A DNA stretch of 64,000 nucleotides. Source: Podospora bellae-mahoneyi (Eukaryota; Ascomycota; Sordariomycetes; Sordariales; Podosporaceae). This document shows, in pieces, positions 43,970 to 53,828 of this stretch (position 1 is its first letter; every line of letters begins with the position of its first letter). Both the position numbers and the translations under genes were made by a program. The stretch spans positions 1 through 64,000 of the forward strand of contig NW_026946358.1 of NCBI RefSeq assembly GCF_035222275.1, given 5' to 3'. The notes beneath the pieces were generated by a model. It was not told where the DNA came from. It saw nothing but the letters and a program-made list of their open reading frames with translations, and searched no databases.

Positions 43970-45529
43970 ATGTCAGGATTGTTATATGCTCTATTAATTA
44001 TACCTATGATAGGTATTTTTTTTATTTTAAGTTTTGATAGTTATAATTTTAATATTACTAGTAATAACAGTAATAGTGGGAGTTTTAGTGAAGCCGGAGC
44101 TGGTAAGAATAGTGGAGGAGAATTATTAAAAGTCCTCGTAATAAATAATGAATTAAATTTTTATAAAAAAATTGCTTTTATAACTACAATTATGAATTTA
44201 ATTGTATCATTAATAATTTATATCTTGTTTGATTTTAGTACTAATCAATTTCAATTTGTACAAGATGATTTGGAATTAAGTGTTTATAATATATATTTAG
44301 GGGTGGATGGTCTTTCAATATATTTTGTATTATTAACAACTATAATAATGCCTATAGCATTAATATCAAATTGAAATTCAATAACACATAATATTAAGGC
44401 ATATTTAATAATAATATTATTGCTGGAAACTCTTTTATTGGCCGTATTTTTAGTATTAGATGTATTATTATTTTATATATTTTTTGAAAGTATATTACCG
44501 CCTTTATTTATATTAATAGGTTTATTTGGATCAAGTAATAAAGTAAGAGCTAGTTTTTATATTTTTTTATATACATTGTTAGGATCATTATTTTTATTAT
44601 TATCTATTTTAACTATGTCTTCTTTAATTGGTACAACATATTTGGATGTTTTATCAAAAAGTAATTTTGAATATACAACTCAAATATTTTTATTTTTAGG
44701 AGTATTTATAGCTTTTGCTGTAAAAACTCCTACAGTTTTCTTAAATAGTTGATTATTAAAAGCTCATGTAGAATCGCCCTTAGGTGGAAGTATAGTACTT
44801 GCAGGTATTGTATTAAAATTAAGTTTATATGGTATATTTAGACTAATCCTACCTTTATTACCTAAAATATCTTTAAATTATACTTCTATAATTTTTAGTA
44901 TAGGTATTATTACAATAATTTATGCCAGTTTTAGTACATTACGAACTATAGATATAAAAGAACTAATTGCTTATAGCTCAGTATCTCATGCTGCAGTTTA
45001 TTTAATAGGTGTATTCAGTAATATTATTCAAGGGATTGAAGGTGGTATACTTTTAGGTTTAGGACATGGGTTTGTATCAAGTGGGCTATTTATATGTGCA
45101 GGAGGTGTATTGTATGATAGATCTGGTACCAGAATAATATCTTACTATAGAGGAACTGCTCAAGTAATGCCTTTGTTCTCCATACTTTTTTTCATTTTAT
45201 GTTTAGGTAATTGTGGTGCACCTTTAACTTTAAATTTTGTAGGGGAATTTATGTCTTTATATGGAACTTTTGAAAGATTACCTTTATTAGGTCTATTTTC
45301 TAGTTCTTCTATAATATTCTCGGCCGCTTACACTATATATATGTATAACCGTATAGCTTTCGGTGGTTCATTTAGTAAATTCTTTGAAGAAAATATTGGT
45401 GATGTAACTAAAAGAGAATTCTTTTTATTATTTACTTTAATAATATTTACTATTATGTTTGGAATATACCCATCCTTTATTTTAGATGGCTTACATTATA
45501 ATGTAACAAGTTTATTGTTTGGTGTTTAG
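43970..45529 (+). CDS. nad4: NADH dehydrogenase subunit 4
   Basis: An antiporter-like membrane subunit of complex I. It is a single uninterrupted ORF of 519 residues, the only large core gene here without an intron. Landmarks are LGVDGLSIYFVLLTT, FFESILPPLFILIG, LLKAHVESPLGGSIVLAG, AYSSVSHAAVYLIGVFSN and GNCGAPLTLNFVGEF. ATG at 43970 is preferred; TTG at 43955 would add five residues. A Ser/Gly/Asn-rich loop near residues 26-46 is longer than usual. Confidence 0.95.
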
Positions 45530-45601
45530 AGTACTTTGTTGCTGTAATAAATAACAAAAGCAACTGTTTTCGTTTTTATTTTTTTTTTTTATTTTTTTTA
45601 C

Positions 45602-45635
45602 GAGGTATCTAAAAGATATCGAAAGCCGTCCATAC
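45602..45635 (+). repeat. 34-bp direct repeat, left copy
   Basis: Identical to 46528-46561. It begins GAGGTATCTAAAAGATATCG, which contains a short ATCT/AGAT hairpin, and ends GCCGTCCATAC. Confidence 0.85.
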
Positions 45636-46166
45636 AGTTCTGACATTAAGCCCCTTATGAGTGCAAATTCATAGGAGGGAATTCATTAAAGATTTTAAGC
45701 TATACAGCTACTATCTCAAATTAGAAAAAACTAATTTTAATTAGTGAAGTCCTGGAAATGTGGTTAAAAAGCAGTTTGATGTTCGCGCTAAGCTTGATAG
45801 AAGAGTAAAAAACTCTTCAAGCTTAGCTTGAAATTGTTATGTTATACAAAAAAAATTAGATAAAATTTTATTTATCCTCCTCGTGTACTAATTGATGGAT
45901 GAAAATCAGTAAAAAGAGTGCCTCGGAGAAAACCGGAATCCTAAGCCTGGTGTCGAGCTGTGAATTTGAGAGGGTAACCGATCAAACAATAAACTCTAAG
46001 TTAGAAAAAATAAATAAATAAATTCCGGGAATTTTCCAATTTTCCTGCGAAGCCGAGGGGTAATCCTCAATTTTTAAGAGCTCGCGCCTAATAGAGTCTT
46101 TAAAAAGTGTATGACACACATACTCCATAGTACAAAAAATATTGTTATAAAGGATACCTTTGACCT

Positions 46167-46197
46167 AGGCAGGCTTCTAAACCCTCCGGGATATGAA
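46167..46197 (+). repeat. AGGCAGGCTTCTA...CTCCGG repeat, copy 1
   Basis: A 31-nt element also found at 52590-52620 (+) and 50845-50876 (-). In both + copies a GAGCTCG block follows. Confidence 0.8.
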
Positions 46198-46527
46198 GGG
46201 GAGCTCGAAAGTAATTATACGAATCACTTCAGGCGCAAGCTCGACCCAATATCTCCCACTATATCACTAACCACTATGATAAAAAGATATCTTCGGATAC
46301 TTATGAAGTTATCTGGTTAGGTTATGTATAGTTGCGATGTGCTGGGAAGAAAGTGGTATGTTAATACGGAGCGAGCTTGCGCCGCGCCACATGGTTATAT
46401 AGGTTGGTTTGGGATACCCTATGGGATAATTTAGAGCATAATATAAAAAATGAAAAGAGTAAGGTACAGGTCAGGACGTAGAATCACGCCGTACACTGCG
46501 AACTAACTCGTCACAAAAAGCTGGCTG

Positions 46528-46561
46528 GAGGTATCTAAAAGATATCGAAAGCCGTCCATAC
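46528..46561 (+). repeat. 34-bp direct repeat, right copy
   Basis: Exact copy of 45602-45635, 926 bp downstream. Confidence 0.85.
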
Positions 46562-46799
46562 ATACTTCGTCTGCTATATATTGTGCTATATATAGCGCAA
46601 TCTCCTCCCCCTCCTCCTCCTCGCACACACCATATCATGCTTGTGCCTGCTTGAGGTGCAAGCTCAATATTTACATCTTCCTATGCTCTGGCATAAGTTT
46701 AAATTAATATATAAGGCTGCGCAAGCTAAAGCTCTTATTATTTAAACTTAGAACTTGATACTTTTATATCAGTATTATTTCTATTTTTTCATAATTTAT

Positions 46800-46952
46800 A
46801 TGCCTCAATTAGTCCCATTTTATTTTGTTAATGAAATAACATTTACTTTTATTATACTTGCTATAACTGTGTATATTTTATCTAAGTACATTTTACCTAG
46901 ATTTGTTCGTTTATTCTTATCTCGTACTTTTATATCTAAACTTTTAGGATAA
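46800..46952 (+). CDS. atp8: ATP synthase subunit 8
   Basis: A 50-residue protein beginning [12 protein letters not shown], the signature of fungal Atp8, with one membrane helix ([18 protein letters not shown]) and a basic C-terminus ([18 protein letters not shown]). It is part of the Fo stator. In many ascomycetes atp6 follows, but here it is not next; GC-rich spacer and nad1 come instead. Confidence 0.93.
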   Translation: MPQLVPFYFVNEITFTFIILAITVYILSKYILPRFVRLFLSRTFISKLLG

Positions 46953-47282
46953 ATAAAAAGGCTACTGCTCCTGCAGCTAAGCGTAAGCTAAAGCTAAGGA
47001 GCTCGCACAGGCAGGCTGGCGGCGTAGCCGCAGCAGCAGAGGTACAAATTGAGGATATTGGTCTTTTTTGGCGCTATACGTAGCGCGGCGCCATATACAG
47101 CGCTATATATAGCGCTATATATAGCGCAAGCTCCCCCCCTCCTCCTCCTCTTATTATATAAACATATGAAACCTCATACTCATAACTAACATAGAGAGTT
47201 ATCGTTAATGGTAATATTTCATGAGGTTACTTTTTTATTAGCACTTTTTTTTGATTATGTTTTTAATTTTTATATCTTTATT
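46953..47282. other. atp8-nad1 spacer
   Basis: Nothing coding is clear apart from an in-frame upstream extension of nad1 from ATG at 47208. It holds repeated GCTATATATAGC palindromes followed by GCAAGCTCC and CCTCCTCCTCC (47080-47150). Confidence 0.55.
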
Positions 47283-50216
47283 ATGTATTATTCTATCATT
47301 ATTTCATTAATTGAGGTTGTATTGGTATTAGTTCCTGCCCTTTTAGGTATAGCTTATGTTACAATTGCGGAAAGAAAAACTATGGCAAGTATGCAAAGAA
47401 GATTAGGTCCTAATTTCGTAGGTCGCACACACAGCGTCTCTAGTTCTTTTAAAAAAAAATATTATCATACTTCTACAACTGATAAATTAATAAATGGTTT
47501 ATATTTAAACAGAAAAGCTCCTATTAAGCCTTTTTAAAGACGGCGCAGCCGTAATTAAAACTTGTGAGGATTTATTGTCTCCTTCGGATCTTAAGACTTT
47601 TTTCAGAAGTATTAAAAGTAAAGGGGGTATATATATATTTACTTACAAAGAAAATCCTGAGATTTTTTATATAGGAAGAGCTAAAAATTTTAGAAATAGA
47701 TTTAAAGCTCATCTTAATATAAATTTACAAGATAAATTTCATGTTTTTGCTAATGCTGTAGGTTGAGATAAATTTCATTTTTCAATTATTCAGATTTGTA
47801 GTTTAGATATTCAAAAAGAAAGAGAGAATTATTATTTACAAAAATACTTACCTTTATTAAATACAATATATAAAAGTGAGATGTATACTATACAAAATTA
47901 CGACTCTTTATATGAAATATTAAAACTTAAACAATTAGAATGAAACAAAGATAATAAATATTCAGGTATACCTGTCTATTTATATACTTATAGTGAAGGA
48001 TCACTTAAGGATAACTATATTAAATTCGAGAGTATTAATAAATTATCTCAATATTTAAATATAAGCAGAGAAACTATAAATATTTATTTAAATACTTATG
48101 TTCCTTATAAAAGCAATATTTTTTTTAACTGATTTAATAGTAGATTTTGAATTAATAGACAAATTAGTAAGTGATACCATTCAAGGATTAGATTTAGATC
48201 GTACTATAAGTAAAAAAGTCTGAGTTTATTCTATAGATACAAAAAGTAATATTGTTAAAAACATTTATAATTCTATAGGTGAGACAATTAAAATTTTAAA
48301 TGTGTCACATAATTCAGTAAATAATCACTTAGATAAGTGAATACCTGGTGGTATTAAAAACAATTATTTATTTAGTAATGAATTGGATAATTTAAATATA
48401 GAAAGATTAAAAGAAGTTCATTTATCTAGAAAACATAATAACCTTAATGTTTGAATATATGATGCTAATACTTTAGAATTAATAGGTAATTTTAATAGTA
48501 TAAAAAAAGCAGCAGATTATTTTAACGTAGATTATAGATCTTTAATTAATCATTTAGATACTAAAGAAGCTATAAATAAAGGAGGTAAATTTATATATTT
48601 ATTTAAAAATGAGTTAGATACAGAAGATTTAAATCTTTTATCTAATAAATTTAATAAAGTTTCTAATATGACAACTAGTATTTGAGTATATAAATATGTA
48701 GATGATAAATTAACTTTAATCAATGACAATAAACCTAGCTATATTTCTAAATTATCTTTATCTAAAGATTTAAAAATAAGTGTTAAAACAATAAACAAAT
48801 ATTTAGATTCAAATGAATCATATAAAGGGTATTATTTTTATAGTATATGTAAATAATAGTAAAAATAAAGCGTAGGAAACTTTATTTGGCCTTTAAACCA
48901 TCAAATTGACGGGGAAGCCTTAAAGCTATTTAGACTAAGCAAATTAAGTAATTAAGTTGTGGCTCGAAAGAGGTATAGTAACACATAAATAGATGCACGA
49001 AAGGAAATAGGTAATCCGCAGCCAAGCGCCATATATTTATTGTATAAGTAATGGTGTGCAGTTCATCGACTAGACGGTAGTTGGTATTGTTCACATAATA
49101 CTTAAGATATAGTCAGACCCTATCCGAAAGGATACAGGAATATTTATATAATATTCTGTTAAATGGATAATATTTTTATTATTCAGGGAGAAGGCCCCTG
49201 CCTAAATCTACAGTATGATTTTTTTTTTATACATGATTAAAAGGGGAGATTCGTATTATGGACTTCTTCAAGCCTTTGCCGATGCTTTAAAACTATTATT
49301 AAAAGAATATGTAGCACCAACACAAGCTAACATAATCTTATTCTTTTTAGGTCCTGTTATTACATTAATTTTTTCTCTTTTAGGTTATGCAGTAATACCT
49401 TATGGACCTGGTCTAGCTATTAATGATTTTAGCTTAGGTATTTATTATATCTTAGCTGTATCTTCATTAGCCACGTACGGTATACTATTGGCTGGATGAA
49501 GTGCTAATAGTAAATATGCTTTTTTAGGATCCTTAAGAAGTACAGCTCAATTGATTAGTTATGAATTAGTTTTAAGTTCTGCTATACTTTTAGTAATTAT
49601 GCTAACTGGAAGTTTAAATCTTAGTGTTAATATAGAATCTCAAAGAGCTATTTGGAATATATTTCCATTATTGCCTGTATTTATTATATTTTTTATAGGT
49701 TCTGTTGCTGAAACAAATCGGGCTCCCTTTGATTTAGCTGAGGCTGAATCAGAACTTGTTAGTGGATTTATGACAGAACATGCTGCAGTAGTTTTTGTAT
49801 TCTTTTTCTTAGCTGAATACGGAAGTATTGTTTTAATGTGTATACTTACAAGTATTTTATTTTTAGGGGGTTATTTGTCAATAAATAGTTTAGATGTCTT
49901 TAATTTTTTTTATTCTATCCTTTTTAATATAGGATTTATTGATTTTAATTTTTTTAATATATTTTATTATTTCTATAAAGAAATTTTTGTTAATAATTCT
50001 ATTATAGAAGGATTAATATATGGATTAACTATAGGATTAAAAAGTTCTATTTTAATATTTTTTTTTATATGAGTAAGAGCTTCTTTTCCTAGAATACGTT
50101 TCGATCAATTAATGGCTTTTTGTTGAACGGTTTTATTACCTTTATTATTTGCTTTAATTGTTTTACTTCCTTGTATATTATATAGTTATAATATTTTACC
50201 TGTTAATGTTTTATAG
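47283..50216 (+). CDS. nad1: NADH dehydrogenase subunit 1, 2 exons
   Basis: The complex I subunit at the junction of the membrane arm and quinone site. Exons 47283-47423 and 49254-50216 give 367 residues. Landmarks are [60 protein letters not shown] and [19 protein letters not shown]. The start is placed at [13 protein letters not shown]; an in-frame ATG at 47208 would add 25 hydrophobic residues. The loop after [11 protein letters not shown] is Phe/Asn-rich and longer than usual. Confidence 0.94.
47424..48855 (+). pseudogene. GIY-YIG endonuclease, two frameshifts
   Basis: Starts fused to nad1 exon 1. The frame changes at a T-run near 47535, right beside a GC insertion (GACGGCGCAGCCG), then the GIY-YIG module follows ([20 protein letters not shown]). 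A second change near 48125 leads to a long tail with repeated helix-turn-helix-like units ([20 protein letters not shown]). Ends at 48855. Confidence 0.83.
47424..49253 (+). mobile_element. nad1 intron, group I
   Basis: Lies within GPNFVG|YYGLLQ; exon ends GGT, intron ends G. The core is 3' of the ORF (ATCAAATTGACGGGGAAG, ATCCGCAGCCAAGCGCC, TTAAGATATAGTCAG), the same subfamily as the nad4L introns and rnl intron 1. Confidence 0.89.
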
Positions 50217-50341
50217 TTAACCTCTATTACCCTTAAATAAAATACTTTTAATATTTTGATTTCATATTTGAATATGAAATGGGATTTTAATCGATTTAGC
50301 TCCAGTTATCCAGGGTAGAGGGTAGGTAGGGTACTATGATT

Positions 50342-50388
50342 AGTACGTAGTACGTAGTGCGTAGTACGTAGTGCGTGCGTAGTACGTA
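50342..50388. repeat. Short tandem array of GTAGTACGTAGTGC units
   Basis: About three imperfect 14-nt units alternating TACGTAG and TGCGTAG. Confidence 0.8.
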
Positions 50389-50714
50389 TGCATAGTCATA
50401 ATTTAACATTAATATACGGGCTGACTGGCTGGCTGGCTGGCCTACATACATAGGCGCGGCACAAGCTCCTCCTCACACAAATGTAATAATACTAATAATT
50501 AATCTTATAGGTTAAAATATATTTGTTATATTAAAATATGTTAGCAATGTAACGTAACGTTATTATATAATAAGTATGTTAAAATATATTAGTGATGTTG
50601 TTGTAATATTAAATTGTAATTCATAATTTAAATTTAGTTTAGTTTAGTAGGCTGGCTGGCCTACATACATAGACACGGCGAAAGCTCCTCCTCGCTATAT
50701 ATAAAGCAGACGAA

Positions 50715-51015
50715 GTAGAGAGCTTGCAGACGAAGTATAAATATCCGCGCGACGTAGTATGCATACTTCATACTTCGTCTAGTCTTTTTAATGAGGCGGG
50801 TGATTATAGTCAGTTCACTGTAGCAGGAAACATTTAGAACTCTACTTCATATCCCGGAGGGATTAGAAGCCTGCCTATTTATAAGATTCCTTGACTTAAC
50901 TGGTTAAAGTGTATTTTTGATAAGAATAATATCAGCGTTCGAGCCGCTGAGGAATCAAAGAAGGTTAATTATTTAAAGCTTGCGGATATTTATACTTCGT
51001 CTGCAAGCTCTCTAC
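50715..51015. repeat. 301-bp foldback element with 34-bp perfect inverted ends
   Basis: The arms 50715-50748 and 50982-51015 are exact reverse complements (starting GTAGAGAGCTTGCAGACGAA). The 233-nt interior has no ORF but contains a minus-strand copy of the AGGCAGGCTTCTA repeat at 50845-50876. The form resembles a small non-autonomous element or a recombination-made inversion loop. Confidence 0.85.
50845..50876 (-). repeat. AGGCAGGCTTCTA...CTCCGG repeat, copy 2
   Basis: Minus-strand copy inside the foldback element; its partners are at 46167 and 52590. Confidence 0.8.
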
Positions 51016-51115
51016 ATACTTCGTATGCTTATATAAAGCATACGAAGTATGTATGGCGGTATAGTATTAATATAATTAATATTATGGTTGTACGTTATTT
51101 ACATTTCAGGGTTAA

Positions 51116-51201
51116 AGAGAATTGACCGAGTGGTTTAAGGTGGCTAGCTTGAGATTAGTTATGGTTAATCTCCATCATGGGTTCGAATCCCATATTCTCT
51201 G
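51116..51201 (+). tRNA. trnS: tRNA-Ser (TGA)
   Basis: Acceptor AGAGAAT/ATTCTCT, anticodon loop CTTGAGA giving TGA (UCN), a class II variable arm with ATGG/CCAT, and T arm ATGGG-TTCGAAT-CCCAT. Confidence 0.9.
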
Positions 51202-51495
51202 CATGCGCAAGCTCTACCTATATTAAAATTATAAACTGAAGGGCGAGGAGCCGAAGCCCATCTCTTTATTTATTTATTTGGAGCTTGCGCCTCCATATGA
51301 AATGAAGTACACTCCTTAGAAAGTATGCAGGCGTACCTTCACTCTTGAGGAGTATGCCTGCATACAGAAGTAGGCGGGCCGAAGTATGTAGCACGGTTTG
51401 ATTAGTTTATAGTTTTTACCTTCATTATATAGTACTAGGGTACAAACTCTCTTTGACTAAGGTGCAGGGCGCAAGCTCTAAATTTTATATTTTTA

Positions 51496-51569
51496 CGGGT
51501 TAGAGTCAGATTGGTTACGACATCTCATTTGGGATGGGATTATTCTGTGTTCGAGTCACAGTAACCCGA
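51496..51569 (+). tRNA. trnP: tRNA-Pro (TGG)
   Basis: Acceptor CGGGTTA/TAACCCG, anticodon loop TTTGGGA with stem TCTCA/TGGGA, T arm CTGTG-TTCGAGT-CACAG. Confidence 0.9.
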
Positions 51570-52589
51570 TATATTTACTCCTTATGTAACACATGTTTGT
51601 ATTTGGCAGGAAAAAAAATTTTTAAGTTAAGTTAGAGCTTGCGCCTTTAGGCGTGGCGTGACACAAACTCCTCCCCCTCGTTATAGCTATACTAAGGGTA
51701 TAAATACAGTATTAATTTATTGTAGAAATTAAAAAAATATAAATGAATTGTATATATCTTTTATATTATATCTAAGATATACAAGTATATAAAGAGACTA
51801 TTATGGAAATACGTGCTATGTATTAAAGAGAGAAATTTAACTTATGTACATGAATAAAACATATGAACTCTTAGAGAAATTATTTAATAAACGAAGTGAA
51901 TTGAAATATCTTATTAACTTCAGGAAAAAAAATCAAACGAGATTCTATGATTAGTGTGAACTAAAATAGAGTAGCCTATATAAATAAGTAAAATGGCCTA
52001 AAAGCTGTTTGAATTTATGGGGAACCTTCCTCAAAGGCTAAATATAATACATGAGCGACAGTGAAAAGTACCGTGAGGGAAAATTTTTTTGAAATAGTAG
52101 TTTTATAAGCAGCTCAAGCTGATAATAAAAAGCAAGAGCGTACCTTTTGCATAATGGGTCACCAAGTTAACATTAGATGCGAGCTAATTATCTTGATTTG
52201 ATAGATGACATGCATAGTTAAACCGATCATTAAAATAATGAATAGTGTCTAAAGTTAGACCCGAAGCCTAGTGATCTTACTATAGTCAGGGCTATAAAGG
52301 TCCGAACGGGTTATCGTTGCAAAGATATCCGAAGAACTATGGTAAGCGAGTGAAAGACAACACTGACTAGGATAGCTGGTAAAAAAATAGCCTAAGCAGC
52401 TATTTAGGCCAGTTTGTAGAAGTGAACCTTCTGCTATAAACCTTCAAATTGCGGGAAAGCCCTAAAGCAATTTCAACCAAACAGACGTGGTAACATAGTT
52501 TGTGGCACAGGTAATGACTCGTGGTACGGTAAAATCGAAATTGATACGCGTAAGTGAAATGGGTAATCCGCAGCCAAGCACCAAATATT

Positions 52590-52620
52590 AGGCAGGCTTC
52601 TAATCCCTCCGGATTATGAA
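52590..52620 (+). repeat. AGGCAGGCTTCTA...CTCCGG repeat, copy 3
   Basis: Inserted in a peripheral loop of the rnl intron 1 core, between the CAGCCAAGCACC and GGTGTGC segments. Confidence 0.8.
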
Positions 52621-53184
52621 ATAGAGCTCGATATATGGTGTGCTGTTCATCGACTAGATGTAGGTTGGCGCAAGCTTAAGATATAGTCAAGCCTCATCCG
52701 AAAGGATGCAGGGCATTAAAGTAGTTTTTTATTAACATTTACTGCATATGAAATATGCCAACAATACCCGCCTTAATGTAGTATATTCAAACTTCATTAT
52801 TTTCTGTACAAGCAGCTGTAACCAGCTACTTGCAGATATAATAGCCGACAAGTTATTATGAATAGATACCCGTAGCAGCTACAAGCAAGGTACACTGTAG
52901 AAAGGTACTCGGGCCATTGGAAGGCTAGCACCCTACCCCAGTGATAGAATTGAAAGAATAACCTCTGAAGTAATTGAATATATTCATTAATATATAAAAT
53001 AAAAAAAAAAAAAAATAAGCTACTAAAATATACTTCTTTCTACATACAAATATTAAACAGCTATGCTGTTATTTTTCATCAAGTCGGATGTTAACCTTTC
53101 TATGGTAAAACCAGTAATAACTTACTATAATAGCGAGCTTGAGAAAGATCGTATATTAAAAAAAATAAAAATAAATCGGTAGTG

Positions 53185-53828
53185 TATCGTTGAACTAACA
53201 ATGTAAATCAAAAACATATATTGGTAGTTCCTCTAATTTTTCTGTAAGATTATACAAATATTATAGTGTTAAACATATAATGAAGTATAATACAGCTATA
53301 CATAATGCTCTTTTAAAATATGGACACTCAAACTTTACTTTAGATATTCTTGAGTACTGTGAAGGTGTAGATCCCATAACAAGAGAACAATATTATTTAG
53401 ACTTATTAAAACCTGAATATAATATATTAGAACAAGCAGGTTCATCATTAGGATTTAAGCATAGTAAAGAAACTTTAGAATTTTTTAAAAATGAGCGTAA
53501 AGTGAGTGAAGAAACACGAAAGAATCTATCATTAGCTGCAACAGGTAGAATCTTAACTGAAGAAGATAAAAATAAAATATCTAGCTCACGTAAAGGTATA
53601 AAACTTTCAGATGAGACACGTGCTAAAATATCGGCAGCGGCTATATCACTTAACGGTGTAGCAGTTATAGTTAAAAATCTTATTACTTCAGAAGTAATAG
53701 AATATACAAGTTTAACTGAAGCAGCTAAAGCTATAGGTGTAAGTAGAACTGCTGTAAAAAAAGCCATTATCTCTGAAAAACCAATAAAAAAAATATATAG
53801 TTGTAAGCAAGCAGGCCACAAAAAATAA
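53185..53828 (+). pseudogene. GIY-YIG endonuclease, truncated and frameshifted
   Basis: The start of the module (VVYRWTNNVNQKH) and its YIGSSSNFSVRL half are in different frames, broken near 53220. From there it is open to 53828 with LKYGHSNFTLDILEY, NUMOD3-type HSKETLEFF and a helix-turn-helix tail (TEAAKAIGVSRTAVKKAI). It lacks the usual N-terminal region. Confidence 0.8.

Larger units (their letters stand above)
45530..46799. other. Structured spacer between nad4 and atp8
   Basis: No protein gene is supported; a 69-codon ORF at 46111-46320 lacks recognisable features. Much of 45600-46560 is less AT-rich and hairpin-dense than the spacers and lies between two 34-bp direct repeats. It could be a relic intron or an unassigned structured RNA. 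GC mini-repeats lie near 46083, 46233 and 46375, and CCTCC tracts at 46601-46621. Confidence 0.5.
50217..51115. other. nad1-trnS spacer with repeats
   Basis: No gene seen. It contains a tandem TAGTACG-type array, GGCTGGCTGGC runs (50421, 50650), CTCCTC-associated GC clusters and a 34-bp perfect inverted repeat pair enclosing 233 nt. Confidence 0.6.

Noticed and set aside
46111-46320. 69-codon ORF in the nad4-atp8 spacer
   Set aside because: It includes the dispersed 31-nt repeat and a GC mini-repeat and shows no protein features; chance openness is likely.
45602-46561. RNase P RNA or group II intron between nad4 and atp8
   Set aside because: The conserved P4 strands of RNase P RNA and a group II domain V could not be identified, so no assignment is made; the block is kept as an open question.
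50342-50388. CRISPR-like array
   Set aside because: Units are 14 nt, imperfect and directly abutting without spacers; this is a simple tandem array.
53393-53821. 142-codon ORF on the minus strand
   Set aside because: It is the antisense of the rnl intron 1 GIY-YIG ORF, whose + strand shows clear family motifs. All long minus-strand ORFs examined (for example 31070-31405, 61881-62180) are similar shadows or lie in structured spacer.
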